A stretch of DNA of 10,364 nucleotides, taken from assembly GCA_900754475.1 (NCBI GenBank), contig CAAECY010000022.1, positions 1 to 10,364 on the forward strand, read 5' to 3'. This document shows positions 1-6,296 of the stretch, piece after piece. How positions within the stretch are numbered: the stretch's first letter is position 1; each line of letters starts with the position of its first letter. Under the pieces are notes generated by a model. It searched no databases. It was not told the origin of the DNA and was given only the letters and a program-made list of their open reading frames with translations. The translations under genes and the position numbers were made by a program. Source of the DNA: an uncultured Sutterella sp. (GTDB taxonomy: Bacteria > Pseudomonadota > Gammaproteobacteria > Burkholderiales > Burkholderiaceae_F).

Positions 1-24
1 AAGTTTTTCAGTCTTCGTACTCAT
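1..24 (-). CDS. Possible first 8 codons of a gene leaving the left edge
   Basis: Read on the minus strand, positions 24 to 1 give ATG followed by seven open codons (MSTKTEKL). The ATG lies about 8 bases after a promoter-like -10 box (TACAAT, 37-32), so the message would be leaderless or nearly so; no Shine-Dalgarno sequence is visible. A palindrome overlaps the -10 box, as is common for self-regulating repressors, but the gene is too short here to name. It lies downstream of the aldo/keto reductase on the same strand, after a terminator-like hairpin, so it would be separately transcribed. The real start could also be outside the window. Confidence 0.25.
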
Positions 25-25
25 A

Positions 26-60
26 GGTACAATTGTACCACAATTTCGACGAAATGTCAC
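26..60 (-). promoter_or_regulatory. Leftward promoter with a palindromic operator-like site
   Basis: On the minus strand GTGACA (60-55) and TACAAT (37-32) are separated by exactly 17 bases, a good match to a sigma-70 promoter. The -10 box lies inside a perfect 14-bp palindrome, GGTACAATTGTACC (26-39). A dimeric repressor bound there would block polymerase. The promoter would serve a gene running off the left edge. The palindrome is seen directly; the operator role is inferred. Confidence 0.35.
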
Positions 61-92
61 TAAAATCTAAGCCGCGTTAATAAGAATGAGGT

Positions 93-121
93 CTCGTCGA
101 CGTCGGTCGGGCGTCGACGAG
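93..121 (-). terminator. Hairpin after the aldo/keto reductase gene
   Basis: CTCGTCGACG (93-102) and CGTCGACGAG (112-121) form a perfect 10-bp stem with a 9-base loop, beginning 9 bases after the stop codon of the reductase gene. On the minus strand the stem is followed by a moderately T-rich stretch (CATTCTTATT) rather than a clean T run, so termination is likely but not textbook. Confidence 0.45.
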
Positions 122-130
122 CCCCGTCGA

Positions 131-1129
131 TTAGTCGGAGACGCGTTTGGCGTTCTCGCTCGAGTACCGGTCGCCCGCGACCGGAATCGCGTCGAGGCGG
201 CGGCCGAATTCGTCAAGCTCGTCCGTCGTGAATTCGATGCGGGCGGCGCCGAGGTTTTCTTCGAGGCGCGCGAGGCGCGTCGTCCCCGGAATCGGCACAA
301 TCGTTTGGTTCAGTGCGGATCCGCGCGCCAACACCCATGCAAGGGCGATTTGGGCGGGGGTTGCCCCCTTCGCGCGGGCCGTTTCCCGCACGAAGTCGAC
401 GAGTTTTTGATTGGCTTCGAGGTTTTCCTGCTCGAACCGAGGGACGCCGCGGCGGAGGTCGTCCCGACCGAAGGTCACACCCGACCCGATCGTCCCCGTG
501 AGAAAGCCCCGCCCGAGCGGGCTGAAGGGGACGAACCCGATCCCTTTTTCTTTGAGCGTCGGGAAGACCCGGGTTTCGGGTTCGCGCCACATCACGGAGT
601 ATTCGCTCTGAAGCGCGGTCAGAGGCGTCACGGCATGCGCGCGTTCGATCGTCTTCGGACCGGCTTCCGAGAGCCCCCAGGCGAGGATCTTTCCTTCGCG
701 GATGAATTCGCCCATGAGGGCGGCCGTTTCTTCAACGGGCACCTTCGGGTCGACGCGGTGGAGGTAGTAGAGGTCGATCCGGTCCGTGCGCAGGCGCTTC
801 AGGGACCCTTCCAACGACCGACGCAGCGTTTCGGGGCGCGCGTCGAGGATCAGTTTGCCTTTTTCATCGAACGTGATTCCGCACTTCGTCGCGATCACAA
901 CCTGGTCGCGCACGGCTTCGAGCGCTTCGCCGACGAGCGATTCGTTGGCATAGGGCCCATAACACTCGGCCGTATCGAAGAGAGTGACGCCGAGCTCGTA
1001 CGCACGGCGAATGAGTGCAAGGGCATCGGCCTTGGGGGCGGCGGGGCCGTAGCCGTGGCTCAGTCCCATGCAGCCCAAACCGATCGCGGAAACAACGGGG
1101 CCGCGCTCCCCGAGACGACGCTTTTGCAT
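131..1129 (-). CDS. Aldo/keto reductase family oxidoreductase
   Basis: A cytosolic NADPH-dependent aldehyde/ketone reductase of 332 residues, normal for the family, with a TIM-barrel fold. The catalytic tetrad is visible: Asp52 and Tyr57 in FDTAECYGPYANE, Lys82 in ATKCG and His124 in YYLHR. The cofactor end is IVPIPGTTRLARLEENL (277-293), and the N-terminal RRLGERGPVVSAIGLGCMG is also typical. It resembles the YajO/AKR13-like subgroup. The physiological substrate cannot be read from the sequence. The frame stays open upstream, but I chose the ATG at 1129 because GGAAGG lies about 6 bases before it and family similarity begins there. It is transcribed away from tmk, and a hairpin follows its stop. 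No key residue is missing. Confidence 0.93.
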   Translation of the reverse strand: MQKRRLGERGPVVSAIGLGCMGLSHGYGPAAPKADALALIRRAYELGVTLFDTAECYGPYANESLVGEALEAVRDQVVIATKCGITFDEKGKLILDARPETLRRSLEGSLKRLRTDRIDLYYLHRVDPKVPVEETAALMGEFIREGKILAWGLSEAGPKTIERAHAVTPLTALQSEYSVMWREPETRVFPTLKEKGIGFVPFSPLGRGFLTGTIGSGVTFGRDDLRRGVPRFEQENLEANQKLVDFVRETARAKGATPAQIALAWVLARGSALNQTIVPIPGTTRLARLEENLGAARIEFTTDELDEFGRRLDAIPVAGDRYSSENAKRVSD

Positions 1130-1535
1130 GATGGCCTTCCTTTTTCCCGACCTGCGGCCGGGCGGTTCTTGCGAGGACTTCCGAAGGAAAACCTCGTTCC
1201 ATGCGTACATGGTACGAAGGCGACGCGCAAGAAACGTGTTCGATCGTTTGCGATGTTTGCCCGAAACGTTCGCGGCAAAACGCTCGAAATGGAAGGGGAG
1301 AGAGGAGACAACGCGCCAAGGAAGGCCCGAGGCGGCACCGATGGCGGCTTCGTTCCCGTCCGCCCGAGTCCGTTCAAGTCCGCTTGAATCAGCCTCGAAG
1401 ACCATTCGCTACAATGAGGGCCTGCGACTTCCGGGCCAGCGGGTTTCCTCGTCGACCGAAGGCGCTTTCGCTCTTCTCGGACGATGCGTTCGGGACGAAT
1501 TCCAAGGCAACAACGGCACAAGGACGACACAAGGC
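1130..1535. other. Divergent intergenic region between the reductase gene and tmk
   Basis: About 400 bases without a convincing gene. Open frames cross it on both strands, but their translations are arginine- and proline-rich, without family features, as expected of GC-rich shadow frames. It must hold the promoters for the two diverging genes. The only candidate I can point to is near 1373-1415. I see no strong palindrome, RNA gene or repeat. Confidence 0.5.
1373..1415 (+). promoter_or_regulatory. Weak promoter candidate for tmk-holB with small inverted repeat
   Basis: TTCAAG (1373-1378) and CTTGAA (1383-1388) form an inverted repeat with a 4-base centre. TACAAT (1410-1415) is a good -10 hexamer about 120 bases before tmk. 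The nearest -35-like sequence, TTGAAT (1384-1389), is 20 bases away, too far for an ideal sigma-70 promoter. The inverted repeat may be an operator or chance. Confidence 0.2.
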
Positions 1536-2144
1536 ATGCGCGGTCGCTTCATCACGTTCGAAGGCATCGACGGAGCGGGTAAAACCACCCAAATCGACAG
1601 ACTGGAAAATTTTCTTCGCTCGAGAGCGATCGAGGTCGTGAGGACGCGCGAACCGGGCGGAACGCCTTTGGGCGAAAAAATCCGCGGTCTCCTTCTCGGG
1701 GACGAGATGGGCGTGACCGCCGAAACTCTCCTTTTCTTCGCGGCGCGCGCCGAGCACGTCGAGCGCGTGATTCGGCCGGCGCTTGAGCGCGGCGCCTGGG
1801 TGCTTTCCGACCGCTTTGCGGATGCGACCTACGCCTATCAGGCGGGCGGCAAGGGGGTACCGGGCGAGCGCGTCGAAGCGCTCGAGGCTTGGACCCTCGA
1901 AGGCTTCGCCCCCGACCGCACGATCCTTTTCGACCTTCCGCCCGCGGTCGCCGAAGGCCGCCGCGCGGGGCGCGAAGCCTCGGACCGCTTTGAGCGCGAA
2001 AACCGCGACTTTTTCGACCGCGTGCGCGATGCGTACCTTGAACGCGCCAAAAACGACCCGAAGCGCTTCGTCGTCGTCGACGCTTCGGCCGACCCCGAAT
2101 CGATTGCCGAAACCCTTTTGAAGGAGATGCGCCCGTGGCTCTGA
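1536..2144 (+). CDS. tmk: Thymidylate kinase (dTMP kinase)
   Basis: Phosphorylates dTMP to dTDP with ATP, an essential cytosolic step of dTTP synthesis. The protein is 202 residues, normal for the family. The P-loop is FEGIDGAGKTTQ (8-19). TREPGGTPLGE (37-47) is the family's nucleotide-binding signature, and LSDRFADATYAYQAGG (90-105) carries the DR(Y/F) motif. The lid GRRAGREASDRFERE (141-155) is rich in arginine while the P-loop has no extra basic residue, so this is an E. coli-like (type II) enzyme. The frame is open far upstream, but the P-loop fixes the start near the ATG at 1536; AAGGA about 11 bases before it is a modest ribosome site. The stop overlaps the holB start by 10 bases, so the two genes are translationally coupled. 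Confidence 0.97.
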   Translation: MRGRFITFEGIDGAGKTTQIDRLENFLRSRAIEVVRTREPGGTPLGEKIRGLLLGDEMGVTAETLLFFAARAEHVERVIRPALERGAWVLSDRFADATYAYQAGGKGVPGERVEALEAWTLEGFAPDRTILFDLPPAVAEGRRAGREASDRFERENRDFFDRVRDAYLERAKNDPKRFVVVDASADPESIAETLLKEMRPWL

Positions 2145-3172
2145 CTCCTTATGCCTGGCACGCGGACCCCGCCGCGCAGCTCGCGCTTCTGCGCGAGCGT
2201 CTTCCGAATGCGGTGCTTCTCTACGGCGCCCCGGGGACGGGCGTCTTCGAATTGGGGCGCGCCTTTGCAACGAGCCTTCTCTGCGAATCGCCCGCCGCGG
2301 ACGGCACGCCCTGCGGGCGCTGCCGCGGGTGCGAACTCGTTCATGCGGGTAGCCACCCCGACTTCAAGCCCGTCGTCTCGGAATTCATGGCGAACGTCTT
2401 CGAGCTTCCGTACGTTCCCGCCGACAACGAACGAAGCGGCGACAAAAAGAAGCTGAGCCGCGAAGTGCGCATCCACCAGGTGCGCGCCCTGACGGACTTC
2501 ATCGGTCTCGCGGCGAACCGCGGCGGCCGTCGCGTGGTCCTTGTCTACCCCGCCGACATGGTGCGCGAAGAGGCGGCCTCCGCCCTTTTGAAGTCGATGG
2601 AAGAACCCCCCGAAGGGCTCGTCTTCATCCTCTGCGCCGAAGACATCGATGCGGTTCTCCCCACCATCCGTTCGCGTTCGCGCCTCGTGCGCGTTCCGTT
2701 GCCGACGAAAGAGGAAGCCCTTCAGTTCCTGCGCACGAAAAAGGTGAAGAACGCCGAAGCGGCGCTTGCCATGGCGGGCGGGGCACCGCTCGCCGCCCTC
2801 AAGGACGACACCGTGCCGCGCCTTGCGACGAAGGCCGAGTCGGCCGTCATGGATTTGCTGCGCCGCGGGGACGAAATCGGGCTCGACGCAATTCTGCGCG
2901 CGTACCCGACGGACCTTTCGGTGCCCGCCCTCGCGATGCTTCTTTCCCGTTGGAGCCACGACCTCGTGCGCACGAAGTCGGGCGTGGGCCCGCGCTACTT
3001 CGTGGGTGAGGCGGACGCGATCGAGCGGCTCGCTCAGAAAGCCGAAGCTCCCAAACTCTGGGACTTTCTCGCCGTCTGCGGGGGCGTGCGCCGTGCGGCC
3101 GAACACCCCCTGAACGCCCGCCAGGTGTGGGAGGCTGTCTTCATCCGCTACCGACAGATCTGGGCGCGGTGA
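2135..3172 (+). CDS. holB: DNA polymerase III subunit delta-prime
   Basis: Part of the clamp-loader complex that puts the beta clamp on DNA. The protein has 345 residues and an AAA+ fold. The P-loop position reads GAPGTGVFE (31-39) and lacks the catalytic Lys, as expected: delta-prime does not hydrolyse ATP. The zinc-binding cysteines are Cys50, Cys60, Cys63 and Cys66, followed by HAGSHPDF. REVRIHQVRAL (109-119) and SALLKSMEEPPEG (149-161) are typical of the family. The arginine-finger motif, usually SRC, is SRS here (RSRSR, 179-183). The start is GTG at 2135, with AAGGAG (2121-2126) 8 bases upstream inside the end of tmk. In many betaproteobacteria pilZ-domain and tatD genes follow holB; here the operon ends with structured RNA and a terminator. 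Confidence 0.96.
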   Translation: MALTPYAWHADPAAQLALLRERLPNAVLLYGAPGTGVFELGRAFATSLLCESPAADGTPCGRCRGCELVHAGSHPDFKPVVSEFMANVFELPYVPADNERSGDKKKLSREVRIHQVRALTDFIGLAANRGGRRVVLVYPADMVREEAASALLKSMEEPPEGLVFILCAEDIDAVLPTIRSRSRLVRVPLPTKEEALQFLRTKKVKNAEAALAMAGGAPLAALKDDTVPRLATKAESAVMDLLRRGDEIGLDAILRAYPTDLSVPALAMLLSRWSHDLVRTKSGVGPRYFVGEADAIERLAQKAEAPKLWDFLAVCGGVRRAAEHPLNARQVWEAVFIRYRQIWAR

Positions 3173-3189
3173 GACCGTTCAAAGCACGA

Positions 3190-3269
3190 CCCGACGAAGG
3201 AATTCCGCCGGTGTAACGGAGAATTCCTGTAGGTTTACGCCGGTACGACAGGTGTAAACCTGCGTCGGG
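3190..3269 (+). other. Three-way-junction (two hairpins in a closing stem) after holB
   Basis: The closing stem is CCCGACG (3190-3196) with CGTCGGG (3263-3269), 7 perfect pairs. Inside are two hairpins of exactly 31 bases each. The first pairs AGGAATTC (3198-3205) with GAATTCCT (3221-3228). The second pairs AGGTTTAC (3231-3238) with GTAAACCT (3254-3261) and extends inward by a G-T wobble and two G-C pairs. Both carry CGCCGGT in the first half of the loop (3206-3212 and 3238-3244). Only one or two unpaired bases lie at the junctions. It begins 17 bases after the holB stop. It may be a structured 3' untranslated element, a small RNA or a palindromic repeat. I do not recognise it as a known RNA family. 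Confidence 0.5.
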
Positions 3270-3316
3270 CGGTTGCGGAACCTCGGGACGGACCGCCCGC
3301 TCAATTGTTCTTGATT
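3266..3316 (+). terminator. Terminator of the tmk-holB operon
   Basis: CGGGCGGT (3266-3273) and ACCGCCCG (3292-3299) form an 8-bp GC-rich stem around an 18-base loop, followed by a T-rich but interrupted tail (3301-3316). It lies between convergent genes and probably also stops the minus-strand gene whose stop codon is at 3301-3303. Its left arm overlaps the closing stem of the preceding junction element, so the two structures exclude each other. Confidence 0.5.
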
Positions 3317-3663
3317 CCCCGGAGTGCCTGCACTTTCTTCGAGAGCTTAAGGAGGGCTTGGGCCTCGGCCAAAGCTTTGTCCGTACGCTTGAGTTCCTTC
3401 CGGGCGTCGCGCAACTCCCGGGTCACCTCCCGAAGTTGCGCCCGGGTCTCCGCCACTTCCTCGGGATTCACGACCACGAGCTCGAGATCGTCTTCGTCCT
3501 CGGTCATCCGTTCGTCGAAAGCCTTGACATCGTCGAGCGTCAAGCCCGTCTCGCGGCAGTAGGCGGCGGCTTCCGCGCTCTCGAAACCGTGGTAGCGGCA
3601 GAAGCCTTGGGCTTCGATCATGCGCCTGAGAGAGACGCCGTCGGGAAGAGGGTGGTTTTTCAT
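3301..3663 (-). CDS. Small coiled-coil protein of unknown function
   Basis: A 120-residue protein I do not recognise. The N-terminal half (1-52) is compact and helical-looking, with Cys22 and Cys36 in GFCRYHGFESAEAAAYCRETG. An acidic stretch follows (TEDEDDLELVVVNPEE, 54-69). The C-terminal half (about 67-113) is a charged heptad-like helix, very probably a coiled coil, ending in a basic tail. There is no signal peptide or membrane segment, so it is probably cytosolic and oligomeric. The frame is open 37 codons further upstream, but that part runs through GC palindromes and looks non-coding. I chose ATG 3663, although its ribosome site is weak (AGG about 9 bases before). A short helical head plus coiled coil also occurs in small proteins that accompany transposases, but no transposase adjoins it, so that is only a thought. 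Confidence 0.75.
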   Translation of the reverse strand: MKNHPLPDGVSLRRMIEAQGFCRYHGFESAEAAAYCRETGLTLDDVKAFDERMTEDEDDLELVVVNPEEVAETRAQLREVTRELRDARKELKRTDKALAEAQALLKLSKKVQALRGIKNN

Positions 3664-3667
3664 GGCG

Positions 3668-3715
3668 GGGCCTGTAGGATTGGAAACGGACGATATGTTA
3701 CCTTGCCTACAGCCC
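3668..3715 (-). promoter_or_regulatory. Leader hairpin over the start region of the small coiled-coil gene
   Basis: CTGTAGG (3672-3678) pairs with CCTACAG (3706-3712), and the stem continues with GGG (3668-3670) against CCC (3713-3715) past one bulged base. On the minus-strand message this ends five bases before the ATG and would cover the only purine-rich ribosome site (AGG). The structure is seen; translational control is inferred. Confidence 0.35.
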
Positions 3716-3747
3716 GAGGCCGCACGAGGCTCCTGCCCGCGGGCGCC

Positions 3748-3771
3748 TGCTCGCGGGCACGTTCGCGAGCA
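3748..3771 (-). terminator. GC-rich hairpin after the membrane-anchored protein gene
   Basis: TGCTCGCG (3748-3755) and CGCGAGCA (3764-3771) make a perfect 8-bp stem with an 8-base loop, 5 bases beyond the stop codon at 3777. No T run follows on the minus strand. A second perfect palindrome, GCCCGCGGGC (3735-3744), lies directly behind it and can pair alternatively with the first stem. It probably separates the two minus-strand genes transcriptionally, but it is not a classical intrinsic terminator. Confidence 0.35.
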
Positions 3772-3776
3772 CACGC

Positions 3777-4430
3777 TCAGCTACTCTTAGCCATGATGAG
3801 AAGCAGGGTTAAGATCAGGAAATAGACGATAACCCATTGAGTCGTACGGGATATTTTGCTTTTTTCTTCTTCCAGCCGCTCTACTTCTTTAGCAAGCATC
3901 TTCTGTCGGTACGCATCGACGTCTTCGGCTGTCTTCAACCGATTGGGAAGGTAGTAATCGAGGAGGCTGTCGGCCGTGTATTCGCCGCGCGAGGAGACAA
4001 TCCCGAAAATTACAGGGGTGCCCGTGACGTACGTGACGATCCGTTGGTCGATTACTTCTTCGAAGCGGACATTGACGGCGCCGTTGGCGCCCAGATCCCG
4101 ACATTGATAGATAAATTGCTCTCTGGCGGTTCGGTACGACAGCCCCGATGCGGTCTCTTCCTGCCTCCAGCTGGCGAGAACCTCAAACGACTGGGGGCGA
4201 GGTTCCAAACGTTGGAACATCTTGAAGTTGTTGGGAATTTCGTAGTGCTTTTCGCGGGGAGCCGTCGACTTGGGGGCGCCGCCGCGGAAGTCTTGGCGGT
4301 CCTGGCGACCCGAGCCCTTCCTTCGGTTCGGGAACTGCTGCGAGGACGACCGGTTGCGAGCGCCGGTACGGCGGCGCTCGTCGGGGGTGCTCCGTCGAGA
4401 GGAGCGCGAAGTGTTGTCGGGTGCGGCCAC
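3777..4430 (-). CDS. Tail-anchored protein with YbjQ-like domain
   Basis: 217 residues in three parts. Residues 1-60 are basic, rich in Arg, Ser and Gln, and probably disordered. Residues 65-147 form the core. Its stretch YQCRDLGANGAVNVRFEEV followed by VTYVTGTPVIFGI matches in pattern the YbjQ/UPF0145 fold (LGANAV-x-VRF, then a strand ending in GTA/P-V); this is pattern recognition, not a search result. Residues 165-195 are a charged helix and about 198-213 (QWVIVYFLILTLLLIM) a single membrane span, leaving only a few residues outside: a C-terminal tail anchor with the rest in the cytosol. The start is GTG at 4430, preceded by AAAAGGAG (4445-4438) at ideal distance. Function unknown; the basic N-terminus could bind nucleic acid or lipid. 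Confidence 0.82.
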   Translation of the reverse strand: MAAPDNTSRSSRRSTPDERRRTGARNRSSSQQFPNRRKGSGRQDRQDFRGGAPKSTAPREKHYEIPNNFKMFQRLEPRPQSFEVLASWRQEETASGLSYRTAREQFIYQCRDLGANGAVNVRFEEVIDQRIVTYVTGTPVIFGIVSSRGEYTADSLLDYYLPNRLKTAEDVDAYRQKMLAKEVERLEEEKSKISRTTQWVIVYFLILTLLLIMAKSS

Positions 4431-4506
4431 GGCCGATCTCCTTTTCCCGGAAAGCGATTCGAGTTTACGCGGACGATGAATAAGGTCGGTTGCGGGAACC
4501 TAACAC

Positions 4507-4552
4507 AGCCCGAGACGCGAAGTCAAACCGCTCTTCGCTGCGTGCTCGGGCT
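4507..4552 (-). terminator. Long hairpin after the integrase gene
   Basis: AGCCCGAG (4507-4514) pairs with CTCGGGCT (4545-4552), and an inner stem GCGAAG (4517-4522) pairs with CTTCGC (4533-4538), giving 14 pairs around an internal loop. It starts 5 bases beyond the integrase stop (4558). The following minus-strand sequence (GTGTTAGGTT) is only mildly T-rich. Confidence 0.5.
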
Positions 4553-4557
4553 CTCCC

Positions 4558-6225
4558 TCAGAACGTTCGGATCGATTCGAGCGCCTTGCTCATCTCTTCT
4601 TCTTCCGGCGCGAGGTAGCGCCCGGTCGTCGCGACCGAGGCGTGGCCCATCGCTGCCTGCACGACGTTGACGCTCGTTTTCGTAAGAGCCGTCACCGCAA
4701 ACGTGTGTCGGAGCCAGTGTGTCGAGGCCGCACGAAGTTTCGCGGCGTCCCCGGGGCGCTCGAGGGCGATCTCGTCCGCCACCCGCTCGAAAAACGTTTC
4801 GAGCACGCGGTAGAGGCCGCTCCTAGACATGGGGCCGTGGGGGTTGCGGCCGCGCCCGAGATTGACGAGAAGCGGCGTCTCGGGATCGCACCCGGCGTAG
4901 CCCGGGAGGCCCCGAGCGCGGAAAGCACTCTCGATGATGTCGCGTTGTTCCGCATTGAGCGGGAGTCTGCGCACCTTGCTCCCTTTGCCGAGCACTTCAA
5001 TCGCCAACCGAACGGAAAAGCCCACGCGCCGCTCGACGATCCACGAAGCGCGCGCTTCAAGCATTTCCGAGGCGCGAAGCCCCAGGCTCTTCCCGAGCAT
5101 GAGGATCAAACGCATGCGCTCCCGCGGAAGCCCCTCGGGAAGGAGTTCGAGACGGTCGGCGATCTCGCGCCACTGCATGTCGGTGAGAGACCTGTCCGCA
5201 AAGGCCTGCGGCGCGCCTTCGCCCTTCAAAAGAGGCACCTTGGGACTCACTTGATCGAAGGGATTGAAAATGAGGTAGCCCGTCTTCTTCAGAAAGTTGC
5301 AGAGCTGCCGCACGACGACAAGAGCGTTTCGGCGGCTCGCGGACCCGAGCGGACCGTTGAAGGGGCGCCAGGCCGCGGAGTCGCGCGTCGCGTTTTTGGG
5401 ACCGATCCAAACCGCGGCGGGGAGTTTCCAGCGCTCTCCGAAGTCGCGCTCGTCGCGTCGCCCGAGCTCTTCGAGCCACCGCAGGTACTTCGACGCATCG
5501 CCCGCCTTGATGCCGGAGAGGGCCGTTTCCCGTTCGTAGAGGCACCAGAGCAAAAAGCGTTCCGCCTCCTTGCGATAGTTGGCGTAGGTGTTCGGGTTCC
5601 CCGCCCGGGCGTCCAACCAAGTGCGAATGGCTTCGAGGTCGTTTCGGGCCTCAAGCGAGCAGCCGAAGGCGGGCGCGCGGTTGAGCCCCTCGGAGCCGTC
5701 AAGCTCCGCGGGGAGCACGATGCGCTCCAGAGGTACGATGCCGGGGTGAGCGGGAAGAGGAGCTCCCGATCCTGTACCCGTGCCCGCGTTCGGTCTCACC
5801 CCGGTTCCGGACTTCGCGCCGCCGCGGGGGCGATTCAAGATGCCCGCCGCAGCTTTCCCGTCGCGGAGAGCGGCAGCCGCACCTTCCCGCGCGGCTCCGC
5901 CGGCCTCACGCGTGTCGGTCGAATCGTTCGTGCCGTTCGTGTGATTTGCTTCGGAAGCCTTCCCCGGCAGAAAGAAGCGCTCCGTCACTTCGCCCACGGC
6001 TTTCCCCGCATCGCGCATCCATCGAACGAGCTCCGTCGCACGCTTGGCGTCGATCCCCGTGAACGCCCGAAACCACGTGGCGCCTGTTGCCATACATTCA
6101 TAGAGGTCCTCGGCCGTCTCAACCTCGTGAGCGGCAAGCGTCAGGGCGATTTCCGGACTGAGGCGGTCGGCGAGGCGGTCGTCGGGCCGAAGCGGCTGAT
6201 CGTCGGGCGTGGAAGAAAGAAACAT
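4558..6225 (-). CDS. Tyrosine recombinase/integrase with DUF3701-type N-terminus
   Basis: A 555-residue site-specific recombinase that would cut and rejoin DNA through a phosphotyrosine. Residues about 10-85 resemble the DUF3701 unit of Burkholderiales integrases (LxxAxxxTxxDL, then WFRAFTGIDAKRATELVRWM). Residues 88-160 are a low-complexity Gly/Thr/Ala linker. About 190-330 is the core-binding domain (YANYRKEAERFLLWCLYE; WRPFNGPL). The catalytic domain shows Arg384 (GLRAS), Lys414/Lys417 (GKGSK), His503 and Arg506 (HWLRHTF), His528 (GHASVATTGRYL) and nucleophile Tyr537, so it looks active. ATG 6225 has no clear ribosome site, but the N-terminal domain reaches to this start. No tRNA, att repeat or phage/plasmid gene is nearby, so it is not obviously part of an island. 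It could be a resident chromosomal recombinase. Confidence 0.93.
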   Translation of the reverse strand: MFLSSTPDDQPLRPDDRLADRLSPEIALTLAAHEVETAEDLYECMATGATWFRAFTGIDAKRATELVRWMRDAGKAVGEVTERFFLPGKASEANHTNGTNDSTDTREAGGAAREGAAAALRDGKAAAGILNRPRGGAKSGTGVRPNAGTGTGSGAPLPAHPGIVPLERIVLPAELDGSEGLNRAPAFGCSLEARNDLEAIRTWLDARAGNPNTYANYRKEAERFLLWCLYERETALSGIKAGDASKYLRWLEELGRRDERDFGERWKLPAAVWIGPKNATRDSAAWRPFNGPLGSASRRNALVVVRQLCNFLKKTGYLIFNPFDQVSPKVPLLKGEGAPQAFADRSLTDMQWREIADRLELLPEGLPRERMRLILMLGKSLGLRASEMLEARASWIVERRVGFSVRLAIEVLGKGSKVRRLPLNAEQRDIIESAFRARGLPGYAGCDPETPLLVNLGRGRNPHGPMSRSGLYRVLETFFERVADEIALERPGDAAKLRAASTHWLRHTFAVTALTKTSVNVVQAAMGHASVATTGRYLAPEEEEMSKALESIRTF

Positions 6226-6267
6226 GGGGCGTGGGTAGGGGAATGTGCGGGCGGCGTCTATCCGTCA

Positions 6268-6296
6268 AGTATAGAGAGCACGCCTCGAAGCGCGTC
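6268..6296 (-). promoter_or_regulatory. Promoter candidate for the integrase gene
   Basis: On the minus strand TATACT (6273-6268) is a good -10 box. Seventeen bases upstream lies GACGCG (6296-6291), a poor -35. Transcription would begin about 35 bases before the integrase ATG. TCTAT/ATAGA half-sites (6257-6261, 6271-6275) flank the start region. Confidence 0.3.

Noticed and set aside
86..1387. 433-codon open frame on the plus strand
   Set aside because: It lies opposite the aldo/keto reductase, which has clear catalytic motifs. The plus-strand translation is arginine/phenylalanine-rich and without family features, a GC-rich shadow.
1838..3106. 422-codon minus-strand frame across tmk and holB
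   Set aside because: It is antisense to two well-recognised essential genes, and its translation shows only compositional bias.
3190..3300. Integron attC site or CRISPR repeat
   Set aside because: The hairpins lack the attC core GTTRRRY/RYYYAAC layout, and there are only two unit-like hairpins without regular identical repeats.
3664..3774. Upstream extension of the small coiled-coil protein
   Set aside because: The extra 37 codons run through GC-palindromes and encode a biased Arg/Gly/Ser sequence. The ATG at 3663 begins the region that looks like protein.
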